A DNA stretch of 64,000 bases from Phaeodactylum tricornutum CCAP 1055/1 (lineage: Eukaryota; Bacillariophyta; Bacillariophyceae; Surirellales; Neidiaceae): NCBI RefSeq assembly GCF_000150955.2, contig NC_011673.1:573394-637393 (forward strand), in the 5' to 3' direction. A program made the position numbers and the translations under genes. The number at the start of each line of letters is the position of its first letter. Within the stretch, counting starts at the first letter, position 1. Below are positions 23,022 to 33,033 of the stretch, piece after piece. Under the pieces are notes generated by a model. The model made no database searches and had not been told where the DNA came from. It worked only from the letters and a program-made list of their open reading frames with translations.

Positions 23022-23178
23022 GTGCTATTCTGGAGACTCCTTCCTGCTGGCTTTCCCACACTCTTTGTTGGGAGATCGGTGGCGACTCCACTGACGCTAT
23101 CGAAGCATATCGGAAAATGCACGGAATTTGTTCATCACACGTCTGCTGGCTTGGGATCGTGGCAATGCAATGGTTGCA

Positions 23179-23188
23179 TTGACTGTGA
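23179..23188 (+). promoter_or_regulatory. TTGACTGTGA motif copy
   Basis: It reads GCATTGACTGTGAATGG. It is a second copy in the same interval and orientation as the one at 23012. Confidence 0.3.
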
Positions 23189-23521
23189 ATGGACGCTGGT
23201 TCTCGTTTCTTTGACAAGAACAGAATAGCCTTTGCGTCGTCATGCTGAAGAAGAACGTCTAGTGGCCATCCAAGCAACAAACATGTAAAGCTTATTCCAA
23301 AAGTAGACGGCTTATTGATAAATTTATTGCCCTTCTTTCTCCATGCATATTCAATCTTTCGAGACCACGACAGATAACACGTAATATTCACTCATCATCA
23401 TTGATCTTTCTCTGTCGTCGGATACAAAACGTTGTAGAATCGGCTCTCCCATGTACGCTCCCGACAAACAAGAGACCACTCCCGATCCACAATCTTTCCT
23501 TTTCGCTACCTTTCTCCATTA

Positions 23522-24773
23522 CTAAATGGCATTCTTGGCCTTATGCAATGAATTCGCCATGGGATCTTCGTCAAACTCGCCGAGTCCGAGCAGTTTAATG
23601 CCCTTTTCTCGCAGAACCACGACTTCGTCCGGGTCATACCATCCGTGCTGGACTTCGCCAATGTGAGCACACCGAAGCATAAATTGACACAAACGCGATT
23701 GTCCGACACCTCCACCAATCGACTGCGGCAAGGTTCCGTCCAATAACATACGGTGCCAAACATATTCCTTGCGTTCTGGTACACCACAGAGATAGAGTTG
23801 TTTCTCCATGATTTCCGGATTAACACGGATACCCATACTGCTCAATTCAAAACTCATTTCAAGGATGGGATTCCAGACGAGCAAGTCCCCGTTGAGACCA
23901 AATCCACCATCCTCGCGTTGGGTAGTCCAGTCGTCGTAGTCTGGAGCGCGTCCGTCGTGACGCAGCGTTCCGTCCTCCTTCGCGCCACCGATGCCGATGA
24001 GAAAGACGGCACCGTGCTCTTTGCAGAGCAAATTTTCACGTTCCTTGGGCGAAACATCGGGATACTTCTTAATCATGTCGTCGGTATTGGCGAACACAAT
24101 GTCCTTGGGGAGAATCGCCTTGACACCGTACTTTTCCGCAACCACCTGTTCCGTGTCGTAGACAGCCTTGTAAATTTGTTTAACCGTTTCTACGAGGTAC
24201 GTGACATTGCGATCGCTTTCGTCAATGCGTTTTTCCCAGTCAAACTGGTCCACGTAAAGTGAGTGGGTAAAATCCACGTCGTCGTCACAACGTAGGCCGC
24301 GGAAATCAGTAACAACGCCTTTGCCCGAGGGGATGTTGTAATAATGCAGGGCCCAGCTGCAAGCAAAACGAAAAGAAAATCAGCAAAAAGACGTACGTAG
24401 TCTGCCATGGAACTTGCGATATTCGACGGTGTCGCAAGATGAACTCGGGCAACACTTACCGCTTCCACTTCGCCAGTGAGAATGGCACTTCCAACTTGAT
24501 ATCTTGGAAATCTCGTGGAGCAAATGTTGCAGGACGCTCGGTACCGTTGAGATTGTCGTTAAAACCAGAGCGTTTGGTGACAAACATGGGGTTGGAAACC
24601 CGGACAAGGTTAACGTTAGCCTTGAGGTTGCCTTCAAATGTTCGTTTGATAACCTCCAAGGCTTCTTCCTTGACCAGGGCGTCCTCAATCGTTGGCGTGT
24701 ACCCGCCCTCTTCGAGGACGTGTGGCGGCGGAAGGCCGGCCAAAGCCTGAGATGAATCAAATGTGGTAGCCAT
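23522..24773 (-). CDS. asnA: Ammonia-dependent asparagine synthetase, AsnA type (two exons)
   Basis: Exon 1 is 24773-24460 and exon 2 is 24356-23522. The 103-bp intron (donor GTAAGT, acceptor TTGCAG, phase 2) restores KWKRWALHYY. The product is 382 residues, slightly longer than bacterial AsnA (about 330). It matches the aspartate-ammonia ligase family throughout: VSNPMFV near the start, then ERPATFAPRDF, then the class II synthetase-like VDFTHSLYVDQFDWE, then ILEMSFELSSMGIRVN, and the C-terminal GGGVGQSRLCQFMLR. The reaction is aspartate + NH3 + ATP to asparagine + AMP + PPi, without glutamine. No clear targeting peptide is visible, so a cytosolic location is likely. AsnA is mainly prokaryotic and patchy in protists; the intron shows it is established in this nuclear genome. 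Confidence 0.92.
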
Positions 24774-25551
24774 GGTCTGGCCGAAATATTTGACTTATAC
24801 GATGAATTCAATGGTTACTGTCCAACGAGAGGAATTTGTAAGAATGGTATTCGCAAAACAGGATCATTCCAAACTTCCGATTTGGACAAGGATCGTGATT
24901 CCGAACTTCCGTCAAGATACGCTGTCGTTGAATGGCGTCCTAAGATACACGGTCTGTCTGCTGTATGGATTTTCACGAGGTCTACCGGGTGATCAAATTA
25001 TAAATCCAAGTACTTTACCAGTACATTTTGTATTGTTTTATGCTCACATGCCCTCGTACATTCAAAAAAATGTATCATTTACAGTTACGCACTTTCGTGG
25101 AGATGGGATCAGTAGACATCTGCAACACGAACCCAATCGTCCTCCGGCACCATCACAAGGTATCCTGGTTCTATCCATCGACAATACTCGTTGCTGGCAC
25201 GATTCGACAGGACCGAAAGGCAGACGAACGACAAAAACGGCAGCTTCAAGGGGTGTAATGGAAGCTTGCCTATACGATATCCATGCAAAAGAATGGTGTA
25301 AGGACGCGAATGCCGGTTTCACATCAATGAATTGCAATGCCGGTGTTTTCAAACCTTGAATACACCCAAATTTGTACGATAACACTTACGGATACATATT
25401 CTGATAGTATCCTTCATGAATACGTAAATTGATTTTATGTTATCCCTTCGCTCGCGACACATCGGAGTGAAGCTGATCCGTTGTGTCTAATGGAGTTTTG
25501 TTATTTCGAAAGAGACAACAAGCGTTTCCTAAAGCAAGAAGGAGGGCCTCC
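24774..25551. other. Intergenic region, 778 bp
   Basis: This is upstream of AsnA and downstream of the protease. A 198-codon plus-strand frame (24763-25359) starts antisense to the AsnA start and has no recognisable domain; I treat it as chance. No repeat is seen. Confidence 0.4.
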
Positions 25552-27420
25552 TTACACAAATAAGCCACAGCGGCCACAGGTATGGGGGCACGCAACCACT
25601 ACATCGACAAACTCGCAGAGGAACTCATAGCGATCATAGTTATCCGCAAGCCAATGGCAACCTTGTTGACCTACGTGAGCGGAAACGTCGAAAAGCGCCC
25701 ATCCATCCGTGCAGCTGTCGTCGTCGCCATCACTTTTTTCGTTGTCCACGCTGTCTTCCAGTTCGATCATAACAGCATCGCCAATGCGAGACAGGTCAGC
25801 GGGGACACGGAAGGATTTGTTCCACCTAGAACGAAAATTGCCGTCGTTGAAGATGAGTCGCTGCTTTTGGCCATCGACCATGGCATAGACTTCCACGAAA
25901 CCATCGCCTCCAACGTTAATGCCGTCGCCGTACGAGTCTCGCAAGCGCAACGTGTAGAGGCGTCCTGCTACGAGGTCTAGCGTTTCCGACACCAAGGCGT
26001 TTTGTTCGGTGACTTCGCCAGCATTGTACCTGACAATATTGGAGTTGGTGGTACGATCCTGGATCCACCAGGAAAATTCGCCAGGCCATGCATCATACTG
26101 CGCGTCCACTTTGAAAACCAACGACGGCTCTTCTTCGCTGGTCTCTCCAACAGTAAATGAGAAGGACGTTTCGGAATTGAACTGACCGTTGCCTCCACCA
26201 ACTCGTTCATCATTGACATATACATCGAACTCTCCTCTTCCGAAGCCACAGCAGATACCATCGCCATACATGTCCACGATTTTGAACGTGTATTGACCCT
26301 CTTCAACAAAAGCTGATTTGTCCACCGTCCCACCATCTTGTTGAAACTCACCCTCAGTTTGACTCAAAACGACGGCGTTGTCGGACCCAAAAACCGTCCA
26401 TCCTGTCTCTTCAGGATAATCGTCGTGTTTTACGACAACACGAACGGTGAAGCCTGTGTCATCCCCACCACCACCGGAGTCTCCTCCGCCGCCACCACCA
26501 CCAGAGTCTCCTCCTCCGCCGCCACCACAAGAGGGAGGGGGGTCACTTGACAGCGCACAGACTTGTCCATTGATCCAATCTTTAACACCAGAAATACGCG
26601 AGTACACACCGGGGTAGTTAGGTCGGGCACAACCGATACCCCAGCTGGTGACTCCTACTTGAACACCGTCAGAATCCATGATCGGGCCTCCACTGTCACC
26701 CTGGCAGCTATCCTTACCGCCCCCCTGTACACCGGCACACATCATGATATCTTCTTGGATTTGACCGCCATACTGAGAATTACAGGTATTTGGGTTGATG
26801 TAGTTAAGTGTCACTTTTTGGAGAATGTTACTGCCAGATCCACCTTCAGTGGTTGCACCGAAGCCTATCGTTGTCAGACTTTCGTTGATAGACGGATTGC
26901 TGGCGTCCATGTTGATTATGACAGGCGTCGCACTGGAAGCAGAACTCAGTTTGACAATCATAAAATCATTGGCCTCCGTATTTCCATTGTAATTTGGATG
27001 GCGCACAGTCTGTGCAACATTGATCCACTCGGCCTCGAAATTGGTGGACCAATACCGATACGCACCCACAAGAACTCGATTGTTGAAGGCGTTGCCGCAG
27101 TGGGCAGCAGTGAGAACGATATCTTTCCAAATCAAGCTAGCCCCGCATCCGTTACCCAGAACGAAGTATGGATATTCTCCTACACTGGCATCTTCTCCAC
27201 CAACGATGCGAGATTCAGCGATGACGGGAGAAAGTGGTGGATTTTCATTGACTGTGAGTACTGAAGTGGCTTGGATCGATTTCGTCTTCTTGGGCTTGCG
27301 GAGGTGGCGAGAAGTCGTAGTATCTTCCGTAGCTTGCGAAATATTGTCGTTAGCAAGTACTTCTTGAAACAGCCACAAGGCTAGAGCCGTTGGTAAAAAC
27401 TTCATGGTCAATTGATGCAA
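25552..27420 (-). CDS. Secreted modular trypsin-like serine protease
   Basis: The frame has 622 codons; the ATG at 27405 (residue 6) is an equally good start. A signal peptide (MKFLPTALALWLFQEVLA) is followed by a propeptide ending in ESR-IVGG, the zymogen cleavage site at Arg71. The S1 domain has the full catalytic triad: His107 in TAAHC, Asp152 in NDFMIVKL, and Ser243 in GDSGGP. Asp237, six residues before the Ser, predicts cleavage after Lys or Arg. A Gly-rich linker (GGGGGGDS repeats, about 298-320) joins two similar beta-rich modules of about 115 residues, each with a D-x-YGDGI motif. The end is a Cys-rich ShK-like tail (residues ~575-622, CPHTCGRCG). The protein probably acts outside the cell; the extra modules may bind a substrate or wall polymer. 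Confidence 0.9.
   Translation of the reverse strand: MHQLTMKFLPTALALWLFQEVLANDNISQATEDTTTSRHLRKPKKTKSIQATSVLTVNENPPLSPVIAESRIVGGEDASVGEYPYFVLGNGCGASLIWKDIVLTAAHCGNAFNNRVLVGAYRYWSTNFEAEWINVAQTVRHPNYNGNTEANDFMIVKLSSASSATPVIINMDASNPSINESLTTIGFGATTEGGSGSNILQKVTLNYINPNTCNSQYGGQIQEDIMMCAGVQGGGKDSCQGDSGGPIMDSDGVQVGVTSWGIGCARPNYPGVYSRISGVKDWINGQVCALSSDPPPSCGGGGGGDSGGGGGGGDSGGGGDDTGFTVRVVVKHDDYPEETGWTVFGSDNAVVLSQTEGEFQQDGGTVDKSAFVEEGQYTFKIVDMYGDGICCGFGRGEFDVYVNDERVGGGNGQFNSETSFSFTVGETSEEEPSLVFKVDAQYDAWPGEFSWWIQDRTTNSNIVRYNAGEVTEQNALVSETLDLVAGRLYTLRLRDSYGDGINVGGDGFVEVYAMVDGQKQRLIFNDGNFRSRWNKSFRVPADLSRIGDAVMIELEDSVDNEKSDGDDDSCTDGWALFDVSAHVGQQGCHWLADNYDRYEFLCEFVDVVVACPHTCGRCGLFV
26459..26536. repeat. Gly-Ser-encoding mini-repeat
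   Basis: A run of CCACCACC/TCCTCCGCC units encodes GGGGGGDSGGGG-type linkers between the protease domain and its C-terminal modules. It contains an imperfect direct repeat of about 30 bp (CACCAGAGTCTCCTCC / CACCGGAGTCTCCTCC). It is likely to vary in length between strains. Confidence 0.8.
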
Positions 27421-29655
27421 CGTACTTAGTTCCGAATAGGTTCTCTTTGCGAAATGCGTTTCTCAAAAATTATGAAATGAATCTGGTATGGGGGCATACG
27501 CTACCAGGAGCCTGCAAAAGTAATCGGGGAAAATGCAGGATGACCGTCGACCCTCCTTGAGAGCGTGCTGAGACGGAATAAGGGCACTGCTAAATGGCAG
27601 GTAAAACTATCTGCGAACTTTCAACGATTAAACGATTTTTTCTAAAAGTCATTCTAATTCTATGAGCTTTACAGTGAGTTCTCTAAATGGTACTATTTAA
27701 TGATTACACATACAGAAAGTAGTAATTAATGCGCGACTCAGTATTTTAGTATGAGAATCATTCACACTTTCAGGAACCAATTAGGTATTCTTCCCTCAAA
27801 CTGTCAAACTATAACGTATTTTTGCTGTAGAGTTTGTGTTGAATCGACAATGATGTAACGAAGTCATTGTCCCGTCTGTTACATCTATCATTGGTAGATC
27901 TAGTTAAAAATAAACAACGGATGACTCTTGTATGTAGTATCATATTTTTCTTGGGCATATGACTTTTTCCCGGGATTTCCCTACAATGATTCCTATTCTC
28001 ATTTCTCCAGTCTTGAATTTTGTGCTTTCATTGTCAAGTCAGTCTAGTCTAATCTTTCACCGATTTGACAGCGTTGCTGCCATCACACCGAGCCCCCCTT
28101 GACAGTCAATGGAAAACCATGAATGGACGGTGAAAAGCCAAACGCGGATCGCTGACATTTTCAGAGGGTATTCTCATCCGCGGAAACATGTTTCCGGCAT
28201 GGCAACCACCCAATCAGTTCTTTTGCGGCTGGTAGCAAGCATTTTTTAGAGCTCAGTATTCGACATGACACCATCACTCACAGCATACGGAATTCTTCTC
28301 AATGAAGATGCAGTGAAGGCCATCGATTCTCTCTAGAAGCTGATTTGCATCGCACAAATTAGCGGGTCTGAAACTGATAGTGACAACGAATTCACACTGT
28401 TCAGTCTCACGGTAACGATATCGTCGCTATCACAGTCAAACGAAATTCTTACAGGGAAATTTAACCAAACTTTAAAAAGTGTTTGTGGATTTAATCGCAG
28501 AGGAGCTCAAAGCGGCCACTGCTTAGGAAAACACAGGGGTAGCCCTGCGATCCAAGCCCTCCTGCTACGGTAAGTGACTCTAGCGTTCCGCTACCGTCAG
28601 AGCCACCATTGTCAACACAGATGCAATCGATCTCAACGAAGATCCTAATCTGAGTGTGATTGCCGTTTCGGTAATGCGTTTAACCAGGCCTGAACCAGAG
28701 CCACCATAGCTGTTGCAAAACACCGCGTAGCACCGCCAAATAGTGAGAAAACTTCAGCGTACCCGGTCTGCCCAATTATTCATAGACTCCTCGTCCTCGT
28801 CTCTTACCCTCATGGCCTGGTTGCGTCCATTAGTGAGTGACAATTACTAATCCTTTTTAGGCTGCTAGACATAATACTGTAACCAGCATGGTGTTGAATT
28901 TACCAGATTTTCTCCCCTTGCTCTCAATCACGTTGTCCATAGACTCAAAGGTCGATCGTAGAATGTCCCGAGCCATCTTATTCCAGCGCCTAATCTCGTC
29001 TTGATGATCTTAATTTTACTGTACTTGTGAGTAGCGTTGCATCGCTGAATCTTTCTATGCGGCTTCCAACTTATTTTCTACGGTTGAATAAGTCAAGTTC
29101 AAATTTACCATATCCCTAGTCAGCTGGATTCATTTGTTTTCATCGAAACTAGAAAAGTTTGCGTAAGTGTAGCTTCGGTCGATTGGTTGAGTTTGTTGGT
29201 TCGCTGACTACGCCTTTGAAGCATTGCATCTGTCATTCCACATTGCAACCGGCCACCAAGCTACGTAGCGACGACCGCCTTCCAATAGCTATTGCAGATA
29301 TTTATGCCGGGCCCATCTGAGTTCGGAAATGCCGTTGTCGTTAAATGCTTTGGACGTCCACGATTCCAGAAATCCGGTATATTCTAGTACCGTTTGTCTT
29401 GACTGCTTCATAGAAATCTTATCGTTGCGTCGCTCTGGTGACATTGGCCAAACATTTGGGGTAAAAGTTGGCTCACCGTGGCCGTGGCGTGTCATCTCCC
29501 ATCATCCGGAGCAATGAGTCGTCTTTGCTGGTTACTAATTGCACCTATTGGTAAATGCAGAGATTTCTTGCTTGTCGTTAAACATCAAGAATCTGTCGTG
29601 ACCTTTTGGACAAAGATCGTGTGCACGGATCCCACAAGCATGCTTCCTTGCCGTT
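27421..29655. other. Longest gene-free stretch, 2.2 kb
   Basis: No convincing gene is found on either strand. It is AT-richer than its flanks. At 28265-28570 a plus-strand frame is open apart from one stop after 23 codons, which could be a decayed small gene or chance. A motif copy lies at 28430-28439. Short frames near 29289-29681 have no recognisable product. No transposon protein or RNA gene is seen. Confidence 0.5.
28430..28439 (-). promoter_or_regulatory. TTGACTGTGA motif copy
   Basis: The minus strand reads TTTGACTGTGATAG, within the 2.2-kb gene-free stretch, about 1 kb upstream of the protease start. Confidence 0.25.
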
Positions 29656-30993
29656 TCAGCGGAATCGTCGTTTTGCTATAGACACCATTGAGCTTGTTAT
29701 CTTCCTTAATTCGCTTGGCTGAATTATGAAAGGGGGCATGGTATACAACAATCTACCAAAGGGGCGAAGCCAGACGCCTTCGTTCACGACAGCGGCCTGT
29801 ACTTTCCGCATCTCGAACGCCTCTTTCATTTCGACCACACCAATAGCGCCCAGTACCCGAACATCCTGTACCAATGGTGATTCTCTACAGGGCTCCAACT
29901 CCACTTTTAATTGGTTTTCGATAGATTGCACCTTTGACTCCCAGTCGTAACTTTGTAGCAAATCCAAACTCGCCAAACTGACGGCGCAAGCGAGTGGATT
30001 GCCCATAAAGGTCGGACCGTGCATGAAAACACCGGCCTCACCTTGTGCAAACTTTTGCGAGATTTTGGCGGTCGTCAGTGTCGCCGCAAAGGATAAGAAT
30101 CCTCCCGAAAGGGCCTTGCCGATACACAGGATATCCGGTGAGATGTTGGCGTGTTCGCAGGCGAATAGTTTTCCTGTCCGTCCAAATCCGGTGGCGATCT
30201 CGTCCGCAATCAATAATACGTGATGCTCATCACACAAATCACGAATTGCGGTCAAGTAAGCTGGATTATAAAATCTCATACCACCAGCACCCTGTACAAT
30301 GGGTTCTAGTATAATCGCAGCGATTTCGTCGTGATTGACTTCCAATAGCTCTCGCACACTCTGGACATCACGTTGCAAGATAGACTTGTCGTCCTCGTCC
30401 TTGTCGAACTTGGATTCGGGCCGAGGCGCAAAAATCTGTGACGGTAGATTTTTAGCGAACAAGTGATGCATGCCGTTGACTGGGTCACAGACAGACATGG
30501 CTTCGAAGGTATCTCCGTGGTAGCCGCCGCGAATTGTCAAGAACCGATGTTTGTCTTTCTGACCAACATTGTAACAGTACTGTAAAGCCATTTTCATGGC
30601 GACTTCAATCGCCACCGACCCGGAATCACAGTAGAAGACGTGTTCTAGACCAGGAGGAGTAACTTCGACAAGTCGTCGCGCCAGTTGCACGGCTGGTTCG
30701 TGGGTTAGTCCGCCAAACATGACGTGTGACACTTGCGAAATTTGGTGGATCGCCGCATCGTTCAAAGCCTCATGGTTGTATCCGTGAATACAGGCCCACC
30801 AGGAAGACATGCCGTCGACAAGACTGCGACCATCGGTGAGTTCCAGGTGCACACCGTGAGCCGACTGTACCGGATAGCACGGTACCGCGTTGGGCATGGC
30901 GGCGTACGGATGCCAAACATGCTTCTGATCCAATCGGACAATCTCTTCCGTCGACAAGGATGCATACTTGCCACTTTTCATCCCCATTAACAT
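29656..30993 (-). CDS. bioA: Adenosylmethionine-8-amino-7-oxononanoate aminotransferase (BioA)
   Basis: The product has 445 residues, the usual length for BioA. The N-terminal HVWHPYAAM and DGMSSWWACIHGYNH are BioA signatures that separate it from other class III aminotransferases. Further motifs are CDSGSVAIEVAMKMA, GGYHGDTFEAMSV, and DEIATGFGRTGKLFA, with Asp264 contacting the PLP ring nitrogen. Lys293 in IGKALSGG forms the PLP Schiff base. The enzyme moves an amino group from S-adenosylmethionine to KAPA, giving DAPA in biotin synthesis. In plants BioA is fused to BioD, but here no BioD domain is present, as in bacteria and fungi. No presequence is obvious. It is divergent from ALG8 with a shared upstream region of about 370 bp. 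Confidence 0.95.
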   Translation of the reverse strand: MLMGMKSGKYASLSTEEIVRLDQKHVWHPYAAMPNAVPCYPVQSAHGVHLELTDGRSLVDGMSSWWACIHGYNHEALNDAAIHQISQVSHVMFGGLTHEPAVQLARRLVEVTPPGLEHVFYCDSGSVAIEVAMKMALQYCYNVGQKDKHRFLTIRGGYHGDTFEAMSVCDPVNGMHHLFAKNLPSQIFAPRPESKFDKDEDDKSILQRDVQSVRELLEVNHDEIAAIILEPIVQGAGGMRFYNPAYLTAIRDLCDEHHVLLIADEIATGFGRTGKLFACEHANISPDILCIGKALSGGFLSFAATLTTAKISQKFAQGEAGVFMHGPTFMGNPLACAVSLASLDLLQSYDWESKVQSIENQLKVELEPCRESPLVQDVRVLGAIGVVEMKEAFEMRKVQAAVVNEGVWLRPFGRLLYTMPPFIIQPSELRKITSSMVSIAKRRFR

Positions 30994-31367
30994 GTCACTG
31001 CTAATAAGCGGAGTGTTAAACCAAGAACGAGTTCACAGGGTGACAATAGATGGAGAAAGGTCGTAGGCCTTCGTCGTTTTGTGAGGAAGAGATACCGTAT
31101 ATCGCAATGTGATTGCATCCACGGACAGTTGGACAGACGAAAGGATTTTTCATAAGTCCGAAAGGGTTCGATTTAAATGAAGATTTATGTCGTTCGGACG
31201 GAAGAGTATCGATTTTGCAGATTCCGATCAACACAAACTTCAGCAATAAGGATCATTTCAACCGAATAGCAACCATGGCCACACATTCAAGGGTATTATA
31301 GTGCAAAGCATACGGAAAGACGAAGCGGTCCTTGCGATCATTGCATATTCTTTGGTCGTTTAAGCAT
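30994..31367. promoter_or_regulatory. Shared divergent upstream region of BioA and ALG8
   Basis: 374 bp lie between the two start codons, which face away from each other, so both promoters must lie here. I see no TATA box or strong motif. Confidence 0.4.
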
Positions 31368-33005
31368 ATGGATCGGGTTTCGAGGAGTAGCCGCTCTTCT
31401 TTGACCCAACGCATTACACCGGAACAAGACCAAACAGCGTTACGCGCTCCAGCTGCGACTGGCTTCTGTCTTTGGGTTGTTTCCACGTGTGTTAAGATAT
31501 TACTCTTTCCAGCATACCGTAGTACAGATTTTCTAGTCCATCGGCATTGGAAAGCCTTAACGCGAACGCTTCCACTCGAAGAATGGTATTTCGATGATCG
31601 GCATGTGGATACCGTGCATACCCTCGATTATCCACCCGGCTTTGCCCTGTGGGAGAGCGCTTGGGCCAACCTTTACCAAGGCTTTGTAGATTGGCTGCTT
31701 CCTTCCATGGGAATGTTTGATGATGGTGATTCGTGCCTGCAGCTACTCGCCGATGAAAGGATACAGCAGGATCCAGACGTGATTTCGTCTACTTGTGTGG
31801 CGTACTTACGATCGACAGTGGTTGCTAGCGATCTACTCTTGTGGATAGGCGCCTACGCGGTTGCCAGTGCATGCGGTTCGGCACAAAGCAGACCGTTCTG
31901 GACCGTATTTCTACTCATCACTCTGCATCCTGGATTGCTGTGGTTGGATCACGTGCATTTCCAATACAACGGTATGCTCCTGGGATGGTTGTTGCTTTCC
32001 GTTGGCTGCCTGATGCACGGCAATCAGTGCAACACCGGAAAGGGTCTGGCGTTTCACGCTTGGCACCTCGCGGCGGCAGTCTCGTTTGCGGTACTACTAG
32101 CAATGAAGCATTTGTATCTGACGTTGAGTCTGTGGTACTTTGCGTATCTATTGCGAAGATATTGCTTTGTAAAGGACAAATTTTCATGGTTTCGGTTGAC
32201 CTCTTTGGGCCTGGTGACGTTCACTACACTGCTCGCGCCTTTCCTACCCTTTTTGTGGACCGCATACACGTCCACATCGATGACCATGACCGCCCAGCTG
32301 CATCAAATCATATCCCGTCTCTTTCCGTTTAGCCGTGGGTTGGTACACGATTATTGGGCAGGCAATCTTTGGGCCATTTATGCCACGTCCCAAAAAGTCG
32401 GAGCAGCCGTCGGAATTACAATTCCCACCCCGATACCTTTACTCGTTTTTTTGCTCTTGATCTTGGGTTTAATACCAGGTTCCGTGTACGCCTGGAAGGC
32501 GGCAAGGTTACGATGCAACTACTTGCTGCTACTCTCTTTAAGCTACTCTACCTGGGCTTCTTTCTTGCTGGCCTACCACGTCCACGAAAAGGCCATTATG
32601 ACTACTCTTTTGCCGCTGACGTTATGGTGCGTGGGATGCTTTAAGGATCAATCACAATACTTGCTACTATTTTGGACGAATGCATTCGCCATGTTGGGAC
32701 TCTTTCCCTTACTCTTCCAGCCAACGGAGCTCTTACTGAAGGTATCGTCGTTCGTTGCGTACTTGGCCTTTCTCAAGTACTTGGCAACGGATAATTGTAA
32801 CACGCGGCAACAGTCAATTTCTAGATGGGCTTTTTGGTGTGTGTCACTTTGTCTCGGGACCATGATTCTACAGTTGGAAATCATTCCCGTCAGGCTCTAC
32901 GGAAAATTTGAGTTTTTGCCTTTGGCCCTAACCAGTTTAACCACTGCTTTTGGGCTTATCATGGGCTTTGCCTTTCTTACCCATCACATGCTATCCAGCG
33001 ATTGA
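31368..33005 (+). CDS. ALG8: ALG8-type dolichyl-P-Glc alpha-1,3-glucosyltransferase
   Basis: 545 codons from the ATG at 31368; the open frame begins 12 codons earlier on TTG. It is a polytopic membrane protein with about ten to twelve hydrophobic segments. Early lumenal motifs are FRSTDFLVHRHW-like (YRSTDFLVHRHW) and TLDYPPGFALWE, the DYPP loop of the ALG6/ALG8 family. LDHVHFQYNGMLLG is the second family signature. RLFPFSRGLVHDYWAGNLWA separates ALG8 from ALG6. ALG8 adds the second glucose to the lipid-linked oligosaccharide in the ER lumen, before N-glycan transfer to protein. It is convergent with PurU, the stop codons being 28 bp apart. Confidence 0.92.
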   Translation: MDRVSRSSRSSLTQRITPEQDQTALRAPAATGFCLWVVSTCVKILLFPAYRSTDFLVHRHWKALTRTLPLEEWYFDDRHVDTVHTLDYPPGFALWESAWANLYQGFVDWLLPSMGMFDDGDSCLQLLADERIQQDPDVISSTCVAYLRSTVVASDLLLWIGAYAVASACGSAQSRPFWTVFLLITLHPGLLWLDHVHFQYNGMLLGWLLLSVGCLMHGNQCNTGKGLAFHAWHLAAAVSFAVLLAMKHLYLTLSLWYFAYLLRRYCFVKDKFSWFRLTSLGLVTFTTLLAPFLPFLWTAYTSTSMTMTAQLHQIISRLFPFSRGLVHDYWAGNLWAIYATSQKVGAAVGITIPTPIPLLVFLLLILGLIPGSVYAWKAARLRCNYLLLLSLSYSTWASFLLAYHVHEKAIMTTLLPLTLWCVGCFKDQSQYLLLFWTNAFAMLGLFPLLFQPTELLLKVSSFVAYLAFLKYLATDNCNTRQQSISRWAFWCVSLCLGTMILQLEIIPVRLYGKFEFLPLALTSLTTAFGLIMGFAFLTHHMLSSD

Positions 33006-33033
33006 GGATTTGCTGAATGACGTGACTCCATTG

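Larger units (their letters stand above)
22522..23521. other. Intergenic region, 1.0 kb
   Basis: This is the upstream region of the PHD gene and the 3' flank of the asparagine synthetase gene. It holds two motif copies at 23013 and 23180, in the same orientation 167 bp apart. Small frames (81-136 codons) look spurious. Confidence 0.45.

Noticed and set aside
22981-23391. 136-codon minus-strand frame in the PHD/AsnA interval
   Set aside because: It lacks any domain or presequence and overlaps two motif copies; more likely spacer.
24763-25359. 198-codon plus-strand frame between AsnA and the protease
   Set aside because: It begins inside the AsnA start region antisense and has no recognisable motif.
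26563-27264. 233-codon plus-strand frame antisense to the protease
   Set aside because: It lies wholly inside a gene whose catalytic triad is intact on the other strand.
28265-28570. Open stretch with one internal stop, possible decayed gene
   Set aside because: The open length is within chance for AT-rich DNA and the translation resembles nothing known.
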